Source: Paraburkholderia lacunae
GTDB taxonomy: Bacteria; Pseudomonadota; Gammaproteobacteria; Burkholderiales; Burkholderiaceae
Direction: 5' to 3'
NCBI RefSeq assembly: GCF_003353175.1
Contig: NZ_QHKS01000023.1
Location: 1 to 64,000, forward strand
DNA length: 64,000 nucleotides
A program made the position numbers and the translations under genes. A model generated the notes under the pieces. That model did no database searches and was not told where the DNA came from. It saw only the letters and a program-made list of their open reading frames with translations. Shown piece by piece: positions 28,111 to 35,605 of the stretch. Each line of letters starts with the position of its first letter. The stretch's first letter is position 1.

Positions 28111-28460
28111 TTATAACCCCTTGCCATGGATGGTGAGTGTTTATGGGCGTCGATTTCAGCCAGCAGGGCTTGTCCCGCATGACTTGCCGCTTGTGTACTG
28201 CAAGGCACATGCCAGGCGGTAAATCCGGTGTGAACTTCGCGCCTTGCGCGCTGCGGCGCGGTGGCCGGGCATGGGCGTTATGCGTTATGCGGTGCGAAAG
28301 TGGTGCAAACATGGTCGCCTCGCCTCGTTGCGGTGCGTGTCGCGCTGCAACGAAGCGTGCCGATCCGCCAGCGGGCGAGCGCGGTGCACGAGCGCCGCCC
28401 CTTTGTGCATGCGTTGCGCTCTGCCTACACTGGAAGACCACCCACGCGAGGAGACCCGAC
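28111..28460. other. Divergent control region between urtA and the aminotransferase
   Basis: 350 bp without a supported gene, although a long in-frame extension of the aminotransferase crosses it. It holds the sigma-54 promoter of urtA. About 80-90 bases further upstream, direct GGTGC repeats (28291-28306) resemble NtrC half-sites. Another TGCAC-type half-site lies near 28383. Confidence 0.5.
28199..28214 (-). promoter_or_regulatory. Sigma-54 (RpoN) promoter of urtABCDE
   Basis: On the minus strand TGGCATGTGCCTTGCA agrees with TGGCAY-R-N4-TTGCW throughout, with the diagnostic GG and GC exactly ten bases apart. The predicted transcription start is near 28188, leaving a leader of about 78 bases before urtA. 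This is the usual arrangement for nitrogen-limitation control through NtrC, which is consistent with a urea uptake operon. Confidence 0.75.
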
Positions 28461-29792
28461 ATGAAAGAGCGCGCCACCGCCAATCCACCCGATATGTCCG
28501 CGTTCTGGATGCCCTTCACCGCGAACCGCCAGTTCAAGAGCGCGCCACGGCTGCTTTCAGGCGCGAAGGGGATGTACTACACGTCGCACGATGGCCGGCG
28601 CATTCTCGACGGCACTGCGGGCCTTTGGTGTGTCAACGCCGGGCACTGCCGCGACGAGATCGTGGCCGCCGTGCAGGCACAGGCCGCCGAAATGGATTTC
28701 GCCCCGACTTTCCAGATGGGGCACCCGAAGGCTTTCGAAGCCGCCACCAAAATCGCGCGCCATACGCCGGGCGATCTGAAGCACATCTTCTTCGCGAACT
28801 CGGGTTCGGAGGCTGTCGATACCGCGCTGAAAATCGCCCTCGCCTACTATCGCTCGCGTGGCGAAGGGCAGCGCACACGCTTTATCGGCCGCGAGCGCGG
28901 CTATCACGGCGTCGGCTTCGGCGGTATTTCGGTGGGCGGCATTGCGCCGAACCGCAAGGCGTTTTCAGGCGGGCTGCTGCCCTCGGTCGACCATCTGCCG
29001 CATACGCTGAACATCGAGGAAGCAGCGTTCTCCAAAGGACAGCCGGCGTGGGGCGCCCATCTCGCCGACGAACTGGAGCGGCTCGTCACGCTGCACGATG
29101 CATCGACGATTGCCGCGGTGATCGTCGAGCCGGTGGCCGGTTCCACCGGCGTGCTGATTCCGCCGCAAGGCTATTTGCAGCGGCTGCGCGAAATCTGCGA
29201 CAAGTACGACATCCTGCTGATCTTCGACGAAGTGATCACCGGCTGGGGGCGCCTCGGCGCGCCGTTCGCCGCGCAGTACTTCGGCGTGACGCCCGATTTG
29301 CTGACGATGGCCAAGGGCACCAACAATGCCGCCGCGCCGATGGGCGCCGTGGCCGCCAGCGCGAAGATTCACGATTCGATCGTGAACGGCGCGCCGGCCG
29401 GCATCGAACTGTTTCACGGCTATACCTACTCGGGACACCCGATCGCAGTCGCCGCGGCGTGCGCGACGATCGATCTGTACGAGCGCGAGCAGCTATTCGA
29501 ACGGGCCGCGCGGATGGCGCCGGTCTTCGAGCAGGCGATACACAAGCTGCGCGGTGAGCGGCATGTGATCGACGTGCGCAATCTTGGGCTCGTGGGTGGC
29601 GTGGAGCTTGCGCCGCGTGCGGGTGCGCCCGGTGCGCGTGCCTATGATGTATTCGTCCGATGCTTCGAGAAGGGCGTGCTGACGCGCTATACGGGCGACA
29701 TTCTGGCGTTCTCCCCGCCGTTGATCGTCGAGGAGGCGCAGATCGAGGAGATCTTTGCGACGGTGGCGCAGGTGTTGAAGGAGACGGATTAG
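28461..29792 (+). CDS. Omega-amino acid aminotransferase (beta-alanine:pyruvate type)
   Basis: 443 aa, class III PLP-dependent aminotransferase. Visible motifs: FWMPFTANRQFK and GLWCVNAGHCR at the N-terminus typical of beta-alanine:pyruvate enzymes, FANSGSEAVDTALK phosphate loop, D256 in IFDEVITGWGR, and the PLP lysine K285 (LTMAKGTNNA). It moves the amino group of an omega-amino acid to pyruvate or a related acceptor in the cytosol. ATG 28461 has GAGGAG ten bases upstream. It diverges from urtA. The substrate is inferred and other omega-amines are possible. Confidence 0.87.
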   Translation: MKERATANPPDMSAFWMPFTANRQFKSAPRLLSGAKGMYYTSHDGRRILDGTAGLWCVNAGHCRDEIVAAVQAQAAEMDFAPTFQMGHPKAFEAATKIARHTPGDLKHIFFANSGSEAVDTALKIALAYYRSRGEGQRTRFIGRERGYHGVGFGGISVGGIAPNRKAFSGGLLPSVDHLPHTLNIEEAAFSKGQPAWGAHLADELERLVTLHDASTIAAVIVEPVAGSTGVLIPPQGYLQRLREICDKYDILLIFDEVITGWGRLGAPFAAQYFGVTPDLLTMAKGTNNAAAPMGAVAASAKIHDSIVNGAPAGIELFHGYTYSGHPIAVAAACATIDLYEREQLFERAARMAPVFEQAIHKLRGERHVIDVRNLGLVGGVELAPRAGAPGARAYDVFVRCFEKGVLTRYTGDILAFSPPLIVEEAQIEEIFATVAQVLKETD

Positions 29793-30097
29793 GGGGAAGC
29801 GGCCTTGCGGCGGCAAGACGGTCCGCAAGATATGTGGTCGGCGCTGTGAGGCACCGACCGCTTGTGTGATTCAAGTTCGTGCGATGACCGGTTATCAGAA
29901 GGCGACGAACGGCCCTGCGCGAGACATGCCTTTTTTCTTGTCCCCCATGGGGACTTTCTTCGCCGCCTCTCGCTGAATTCTGACTTCCATGGTAGCGGCG
30001 AGGGACGCGCGAGGCACCCTGAGGCTCTCCCGTTCCTTGCAACAGGGGACGTATGACGGTGTTGCGGTGGCCTGCTGCACCGCGAGCGACTCATGTG
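29793..30097. other. Intergenic region after the aminotransferase
   Basis: 305 bp with no complete gene. On the minus strand the end of one open frame (stop at 29895) reads AGPFVAF, the same as the C-terminal GPFVAF of the second DUF3443 protein, so a short 3' scrap of a further copy may survive here. Confidence 0.35.
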
Positions 30098-31510
30098 TCA
30101 CTTGTGCCCTGTCGTGGAAAGTGAGAATGCGATAAACGGTCCGTTTTGCGTGCCGACTTTGGCAGTGCTGAGCGCGGTGTATACATCGCGGCCGTAGAAG
30201 AACGGCAGACCCCAGAGAAACGCCCACTCGGCCCAATACGCGCCAAGGTTGTTATAGGCGGCGTACTGGTTCGCCAGCAGATTTGACGCATTGGCAATCA
30301 AGAAAGACACCGGAAGAACCGTACCGGTTTTGTCGACGGCGGAATAGTCAATGGAATACCACATGGCGGACAGGTTGAGCGTAGTCGGCGGCACGTAAAA
30401 GCCGCTCCAGTTCACCAGCGTCGCCGTATCCGGGAACAGAAGGACATTGGTTCCGCTATCGACATAGCTCGTGAGGGTGCGCCCCTGGTACACAGTGCTG
30501 AAGACGCCACTGCTGTTCACCTTCAAAACGTTGGCTGTTGACGGCAGCGCGTTGTTTTGCCGGGTGCCGATGCCGAACACCAGTTCGCCCGTGGCCGTTG
30601 CCTGGCCGCTTGCTGGCAACGCGGGCAGGCGGATGATTGTGCCGTTGTTGTCCGACGTGAAATTGGCGACGGGATTCATGACTTGCGTGTCGAGCGGCAC
30701 GCGCGCGCTGGTGCATGATCCCGTGGACGGACAATAGTAGTAGGTAGCCGACAACGCGGATTGTGCTGCGAGCGGGAAGTCGGTCAACGCAGGGCTGATG
30801 CCGACGACGCCGTTGGCACCGAGCGTGGCTACCGTACTGCCGATGTTCTTGATGCCGCGCGACGCGCAATCCGACGGTATGGTGGGATACGCAGCGTCGC
30901 TGATCACCTGGATCGGCAGATTACCGGCCGTCTTACTGCCGATCGTTACATCGGCACGTTTGATCGAACCCCACGCGTAACCCGACCCGAACGTCGCGCA
31001 TTGGGTGATGGGCGCGGCACCGGTCGGGTCGTTAGACGCGCCGGATTGTGCTGTCAACCGGCCTGCGAGCGCCGAGCCCAGCGCACTGGCCATTACGCGT
31101 ACGCCTGATGACCCGGTGTCGAGCAGCATGTGATCGATGGTTGCGCATTGATTTGCACCTTGCACGCCGGGGATGCATAGGGTGACGGTCACGTACGGCA
31201 TGTTGACTTCGGCGCCCGGCATCGTGCGATCGACGACGATTGGGGCCGTGTTGGTGTCGCCCACTGGAGCCGGAGTTGGACTCGGTGTCGGACTCGGGCT
31301 CGGGCTCGGCGTAGGCATCGGTGGGGGCGTAGGACTCGGGCTCGGCGTAGGCGTCGGTGAGGGCGTAGGACTCGGACTCGGCGTTGCCGGTTTTTCGTTA
31401 TCTTTGGTCGCGTTCGAGTTGCCGTCATCGCCACCGCCACCACCGCAGGCTGAAAGAGCCAAACTGGCCGTTAGCAACGCGAAGCAAAGTTTCTTATTGA
31501 GGGTCTTCAT
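30098..31510 (-). CDS. DUF3443 lipoprotein with pepsin-like aspartic motifs (copy 1)
   Basis: 470 aa. A lipoprotein signal ends in the lipobox LSAC (19-22). A Pro/Ser/Thr-rich linker (about 40-82) resembles a wall-spanning or flexible tether. The conserved domain carries two aspartic-protease-type motifs, D131-TGS (HMLLDTGSSGVRV) and D351-SGT (SYVDSGTNVLLF), plus GANGVVGIS and GELVFGIGT, which resemble the lobe motifs of pepsin-family enzymes. Compared with copy 2 it has an extra C-terminal tail (SLSTTGHK) after NGPFIAF. The ATG at 31510 follows a TTTCACGGAA segment shared with copy 2. Activity is inferred, not known. Confidence 0.8.
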   Translation of the reverse strand: MKTLNKKLCFALLTASLALSACGGGGGDDGNSNATKDNEKPATPSPSPTPSPTPTPSPSPTPPPMPTPSPSPSPTPSPTPAPVGDTNTAPIVVDRTMPGAEVNMPYVTVTLCIPGVQGANQCATIDHMLLDTGSSGVRVMASALGSALAGRLTAQSGASNDPTGAAPITQCATFGSGYAWGSIKRADVTIGSKTAGNLPIQVISDAAYPTIPSDCASRGIKNIGSTVATLGANGVVGISPALTDFPLAAQSALSATYYYCPSTGSCTSARVPLDTQVMNPVANFTSDNNGTIIRLPALPASGQATATGELVFGIGTRQNNALPSTANVLKVNSSGVFSTVYQGRTLTSYVDSGTNVLLFPDTATLVNWSGFYVPPTTLNLSAMWYSIDYSAVDKTGTVLPVSFLIANASNLLANQYAAYNNLGAYWAEWAFLWGLPFFYGRDVYTALSTAKVGTQNGPFIAFSLSTTGHK

Positions 31511-31543
31511 GTTTCTTGTGTTCCGTGAAATCGATGCGCCGTG

Positions 31544-32002
31544 TCACTGCAGATCGTCAGCACGGACATTGACGGGTACGAGGTGCGGCAGAACGGCCTT
31601 GCCGAAGAAGTCTCCTGCCCGTCCTGCGGACTCGATATGAAAATCGCCGTTGCGTTCGATCAACGGGCCGGTGCCACGCGCGCGTCCTGTGCCGGCCGCG
31701 ACTGCGTTCGGGAAGTAACTGCCGAGGAGCGCGACCATGTCGGGGCGCACCGGGCCCTGCCACGTGACGGCAAACACGACATTAGTAGGCAGTACGTATT
31801 CACGGATCGTGACACCGTCGGCGTCACGCGATTCACGCACGGTATATGCCGCGACGGATGAGGAAGAGGAGGCAGGCGCTGTCGATCGGAGCAAGGACTT
31901 TGGGGTCGCACCCGCACCCGGTGCGCCGCCCAACGCCGCATACGACGCGGACGCGAGCGGTAGCCATGCCGCGGCGGCCAGCACGATCTTTACAAATCTC
32001 AT
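31544..32002 (-). CDS. DUF2844 secreted protein (copy 1)
   Basis: 152 aa. Signal peptide (MRFVKIVLAAAAWLPLASAS, cleavage near SYA), then LGGAPGAGA and a core TVRESRDADGVTIREYVLP, VVFAVTWQGPVRPDM and LLGSYFPN shared with copy 2. These are the hallmarks of DUF2844, whose function is unknown. The ATG at 32002 is chosen because GGAG lies ten bases upstream. It precedes the copy-1 DUF3443 gene by 33 bases and is likely co-transcribed with it. Confidence 0.8.
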   Translation of the reverse strand: MRFVKIVLAAAAWLPLASASYAALGGAPGAGATPKSLLRSTAPASSSSSVAAYTVRESRDADGVTIREYVLPTNVVFAVTWQGPVRPDMVALLGSYFPNAVAAGTGRARGTGPLIERNGDFHIESAGRAGDFFGKAVLPHLVPVNVRADDLQ

Positions 32003-32120
32003 CAAATTGCTCCACAAAAAAGGTCGGAGCATGTTGCCCGCGGGCTATCAATGAGAGTGTCGGAGAAGTCTCAACGGGAGATCGGAAATGCCGCCATGGT
32101 GCCACTCCCTGGCATAACGA

Positions 32121-32150
32121 AAAACGAAACGGCGCCTCGCGGCGCCGTTT
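32121..32150 (-). terminator. Terminator after DUF3443 copy 2
   Basis: A perfect 10-bp stem AAACGGCGCC/GGCGCCGTTT (32127-32136 and 32141-32150, 4-nt loop) is followed on the minus strand by TTTCG-TTTT-CG. It lies 24 bases after the stop of copy 2, so the two cassettes are probably separate transcription units. Confidence 0.7.
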
Positions 32151-32173
32151 CCTCCTCGATACAGCAACGGTCT

Positions 32174-33451
32174 TCAGAACGCGACAAACGGCCCGGTTTG
32201 CGTGCCCACCGTGGCGCCTTCTAGCACGGTGTATACGTTGCGGCCGTAGAAGAACGGCAAGCCCCAGAGGAACCACCTCGAGACGGGGGCGCCGATGTTG
32301 TCGTAGGCCGCATAGTTGTTTGCCATCAAGGTCTGCGCGTTGCCGATCGAGAATGGCACCATGATCGGCGTGCCGGCGCCGCTCGTGGCTTGCATCGTCG
32401 CCGAAAGACTGAGCGCACTCGACGGTGCGTACCATGCATACGCGCCTTCGCCTGTGGTAGGAATCGTGGCATCGTCGAAGGCGAATCCATTGGTGCCGCT
32501 GTCGATTGCGCTGGTGGTGAACACGCGTCCCTGATACCGAGTCGTGAAGTAGCCGTGCTGGTCGACTGCCACGACGTTTGCGTCGGTGGGCAGCATATTG
32601 TTCGGCTGGGTACCGATACCGAACACCAGTTCGCCGGTGACGCTGGCCTGGCCGCCTGCGGGCAGCGCAGGCAGGCGGATCACCGTGCCATTGTTATGGG
32701 TAGCGAAAGCGGCGACAGGATTCATCACCTGGCGGTTGACTGGCACCGTCGTGCCGACGCATGAGTTGGCGGACGCACAGGCATAGTAGTTCGCAGGCAG
32801 CACGGTTTTCGCGGCGTCCGGATAGTCGCGCACGCCATGGCCGATACCGATGATGCCGTTGGCGCCGAGCGCCTGGGCGCTGCTGAGATCAGGGCCGCCG
32901 TTCGACATGCAATCCGACGGTGTCGCATACGAGCCGTCGCCGATCAGTTCGAGCGGAATATTGCTCGCCTTCGTGTTGCCGATCGTCACGTCAGCGCGCC
33001 TGACCGAACCCCATGTGAAACCGGAGGCGAACTGCGCACATTGCGCGAGCGGTGATTCGCTCGCTTGCTTGCTGTCGGACGTGGTTTGCAGCAGCAACTG
33101 GGATCTGAGCCTGGGGCTGACCGCGCTCGCCATCACGCGCACGCCCACCGAGCCGGTGTCGACCAGCATGTGGCCGACGGTCTCGCATTGGCTGCTGTCC
33201 TGCTGGCCGGGGCCGCACAGCACAATGGATACGGTGGGCATGTTGATGCTGCCCATCGAGGCATTGATGACGATCGGCACCGCATTGCTATTGCTATTGT
33301 CGATCGGCGGTGACGGAGGATTGGGCGTGACTGGCCGCTCGACGGATGGGGTTTTCACGCTGGTGTTGCTATCGCCGCCACCGCCGCATGCGGAAAGCGC
33401 GACGCCAACGGCGACCATCGCGACCCAGAGTGTCTTGCTGGAGGTCTTCAT
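32174..33451 (-). CDS. DUF3443 lipoprotein with pepsin-like aspartic motifs (copy 2)
   Basis: 425 aa. Lipobox LSAC at 19-22, followed by GGGG and a shorter Pro-containing linker (about 30-55). Catalytic-type motifs D98-TGS (HMLVDTGSVGVRV) and D317-SGT (SAIDSGTNGFAF) are both kept, with GANGIIGIG and GELVFGIGT between them. It ends TGPFVAF without the tail of copy 1. The ATG at 33451 has a segment (TTTCACGGGAA) also found before copy 1. An alternative ATG at 33487 overlaps the DUF2844 stop as ATGA and could couple translation. Confidence 0.8.
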   Translation of the reverse strand: MKTSSKTLWVAMVAVGVALSACGGGGDSNTSVKTPSVERPVTPNPPSPPIDNSNSNAVPIVINASMGSINMPTVSIVLCGPGQQDSSQCETVGHMLVDTGSVGVRVMASAVSPRLRSQLLLQTTSDSKQASESPLAQCAQFASGFTWGSVRRADVTIGNTKASNIPLELIGDGSYATPSDCMSNGGPDLSSAQALGANGIIGIGHGVRDYPDAAKTVLPANYYACASANSCVGTTVPVNRQVMNPVAAFATHNNGTVIRLPALPAGGQASVTGELVFGIGTQPNNMLPTDANVVAVDQHGYFTTRYQGRVFTTSAIDSGTNGFAFDDATIPTTGEGAYAWYAPSSALSLSATMQATSGAGTPIMVPFSIGNAQTLMANNYAAYDNIGAPVSRWFLWGLPFFYGRNVYTVLEGATVGTQTGPFVAF

Positions 33452-33483
33452 ACTGTCGTTTTCCCGTGAAATGGGCGTCTCGT

Positions 33484-33957
33484 TCATGGCAGGTCGGCGG
33501 CGCGGACATTCGCGGGGATCAGGCGAGGCAGGTACGCGATGCCGAATAAGCGGCCCGGCCTGCCCGACGACTCGATCTGAAGGTCGCCGCGGCGCTCGGT
33601 CAGCGCGCCGGTGCCGAGCGGACGTGATTCGCCCGCGGAGATGTAGTTCGGGAAATAGCTGCCGAGCAGCGTGCGCATGTCGGGGCGTACCGGACCCTGC
33701 CACGTGACCGCGAACACGACGTTGGAGGGCAGCACGTACTCGCGGACGGTGACGCCGGCGGCGTCGCTCGTCTCATGGACGGTGTAAGGCGCGGGGGATT
33801 TAGTCGTGGCCGCGCTGGCAGCGGCGGTGGACTGCGGCGTAGCGCGCAGCGGCTTCGTCGACGAGGATGTGCCGGCGCTCGGCGCGCCGCCCAAAGTCGC
33901 ATGCGATGCTGGCGGCAACAACGTTGCCGCCAGCATCGCGATCTTCAACAATCTCAT
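33484..33957 (-). CDS. DUF2844 secreted protein (copy 2)
   Basis: 157 aa. Signal peptide (LLKIAMLAATLLPPASHA) then LGGAPSAG and the same core as copy 1: TVHETSDAAGVTVREYVLP, VVFAVTWQGPVRPDM and LLGSYFPN. The ATG at 33957 has GGGAG eight bases upstream (a GTG directly before it is less likely). It is the first gene of the second cassette. Function unknown; the constant pairing with DUF3443 suggests the two secreted proteins act together. Confidence 0.8.
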   Translation of the reverse strand: MRLLKIAMLAATLLPPASHATLGGAPSAGTSSSTKPLRATPQSTAAASAATTKSPAPYTVHETSDAAGVTVREYVLPSNVVFAVTWQGPVRPDMRTLLGSYFPNYISAGESRPLGTGALTERRGDLQIESSGRPGRLFGIAYLPRLIPANVRAADLP

Positions 33958-34310
33958 CACATTGCTCCCACAAAAAATTGTTGGAGCATGGTGCCTGTGT
34001 GATGCTCAGGAAACCGTACGAATTTTCCGGGGTGATTGTGGGAGGCGTCTCAATTAAAACGAGATGTCAGGCGTATCGCAAAGGGGAAGAGCGCGTCGTT
34101 ACTGAGGTGCGGCAGCCGTTTGGCGTGGAAGAGCCGCAACTCTTCGCTGTTGGCGGAGAGCGCCGCGCGCGCTTTGCAGCTACGCGTCGTTCGAGAGCGC
34201 TTCGTCGTGGAGCGGGGAAAGGCCGCCGGCCCGAGCGGGGGAGTACGCAATGGAGCGCCAGGGCAGCCAGCAGAACCGGCACCCGCCGGCGCATCATCGG
34301 GACCGTGCGA
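33958..34310. other. Region upstream of DUF2844 copy 2
   Basis: 353 bp without a gene I can support; several short overlapping frames show no family features. It should contain the promoter of the second cassette and the 3' end signals of the rhodanese gene. The bases just before DUF2844 (CAAAAAA tract and ATTGCTCC) closely match those before copy 1. Confidence 0.4.
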
Positions 34311-34634
34311 TCAGTAGGTCGGAACGGACGGATCGACCTGACGCGACCACGCGTCGATTCCGCCTTGCAGATTGAAGACGTTGGTATGGCCGCGCGACTC
34401 GAGAAACATCGCGACCTGGGCGCTGCGCGCGCCGTGATGGCACACGCAGACGATTTGCGCGTCGTCGTCGAGTTCTTCGCTGCGTGCGGGAATCTCGCGC
34501 ATCGGAATCGACACGGCGCCGGCGATCGACGCCGTCTGGATTTCCCACGGCTCGCGCACGTCGAGCAGCACGGGCGCGGGACGCGATTGATCGGCGAGCC
34601 ATTCGGCGAGCGCGGGAGCGGACAGATTTTGCAT
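34311..34634 (-). CDS. Single-domain rhodanese (GlpE-like sulfurtransferase)
   Basis: 107 aa from ATG 34634. VLLDVREPWE, AGAVSIPMREI and the active-site loop C65-HHGARS (VCVCHHGARSAQVA) are typical of GlpE/PspE-type rhodaneses, with NLQGGIDAWSRQVDP at the end. It transfers sulfane sulfur through the Cys persulfide. No signal peptide is seen, so it is cytosolic. It follows pcm by 58 bases and is likely co-transcribed. Confidence 0.88.
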   Translation of the reverse strand: MQNLSAPALAEWLADQSRPAPVLLDVREPWEIQTASIAGAVSIPMREIPARSEELDDDAQIVCVCHHGARSAQVAMFLESRGHTNVFNLQGGIDAWSRQVDPSVPTY

Positions 34635-34692
34635 CAGCAAGACATCCAGTTCAGATTGCGGCGGACCGGCGAAACGTCAGGTTGCCAATTGT

Positions 34693-35346
34693 TTAGAACT
34701 TGAAGCGCGGCGGCTGCACTGCGTTTTGCAGCGGCTCGACGTACGTTTCGAATACGTCGGCGATACGGTATTGCTTCTCGTCGATGCGCGTGATGATCTG
34801 CGCTTTCATGACCGGCGCGGTGCCGACGAAAACCGCCAGACGGCCGCCCACCTTCAGCTGTTCGAGCAATTCCTGCGGCAGCACCGGCAGGCCGCCCGAC
34901 ACGCAGATCACGTCGTACGGCGCGGCGTCGGCCCAGCCGCGCGAGGCGTCGCCGGTGGCGACTTCGGCGTTCAGCACGCCGTTGGCGGTCAGGTTGCTCT
35001 TTGCCAGTTCCGCCAGTTCCGGTTCGATATCGACCGTCAGCACGTGCTGCGCGCGATGTGCGAGCAGGGCTGCCATGTAACCCGAGCCGGCGCCGATTTC
35101 GAGCACGCTTTCGTGCTTCTTCACCGCCAGTTCCTGCAGCACGCGCGCCTCGATGCGCGGCGCCAGCATGTGCTGGCCGGCCGGCAGCGGCACTTCGAAG
35201 TCGACGAAGGCCAGATCGCGGTAAGCAGCGGGAACGAAGTTTTCACGCTTGACGATCGAGAGCAGATTCAGCACGTCCTGGTCGAGCACTTCCCAGGGGC
35301 GGATCTGCTGTTCGATCATGTTGAAACGCGCTTGCTCGATATTCAT
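34693..35346 (-). CDS. pcm: Protein-L-isoaspartate O-methyltransferase
   Basis: 217 aa. SAM motif I VLEIGAGSGYMAALLA, with MLAPRIEARVLQELAV before it and DVICVSGGLPVLPQELLEQL after it. It methylates isoaspartyl residues of damaged proteins or, in this short beta-proteobacterial form, may act on other substrates. ATG 35346 (MNIEQARFNMIEQQIRPWEV) is the family start; the open frame extends much further upstream across the divergent promoter region and is not coding there. Confidence 0.92.
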   Translation of the reverse strand: MNIEQARFNMIEQQIRPWEVLDQDVLNLLSIVKRENFVPAAYRDLAFVDFEVPLPAGQHMLAPRIEARVLQELAVKKHESVLEIGAGSGYMAALLAHRAQHVLTVDIEPELAELAKSNLTANGVLNAEVATGDASRGWADAAPYDVICVSGGLPVLPQELLEQLKVGGRLAVFVGTAPVMKAQIITRIDEKQYRIADVFETYVEPLQNAVQPPRFKF

Positions 35347-35571
35347 GGTGGGGTCGGCGGTTTGGTTTGGCGATTTTTGCCTCTGCCCAGCGCTTGCCGG
35401 AATCCATTGGAAGCCGGGGCAGGCAGGGTAACTGCGGAATTGTACCAAACCGCGGTACGATCCCGCGCCGTCGCCGGCAGTGCGGCGACTCGCCGCCGTC
35501 TGTTGCCCCCTGCCGCCCCCGTGTTTATCCCTAGCGATCCGTCCTTGCGATTCGCGCGCGCATCGCCCAAG

Positions 35572-35589
35572 AATGTAATCGATTACATT
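35572..35589. promoter_or_regulatory. Perfect 18-bp palindrome: LacI-family operator
   Basis: AATGTAATCGATTACATT is its own reverse complement, with a central CG as in LacI/GalR-family operators. It ends 16 bases before the regulator start codon and directly before its ribosome-binding site (GAGGCGG), placing it for autorepression of the whole sugar operon. Confidence 0.75.
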
Positions 35590-35605
35590 TTCGAGGCGGC
35601 CTGAC

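Noticed and set aside
28137..28460. In-frame extension of the aminotransferase upstream of 28461
   Set aside because: The extension has no family similarity, crosses the urtA promoter region, and a good ribosome-binding site precedes the ATG at 28461.
31300..31395. Periodic sequence near the DUF3443 copy 1 start, considered as a CRISPR or satellite array
   Set aside because: The periodicity is the coding repeat of a Pro/Ser/Thr linker, with no spacers.
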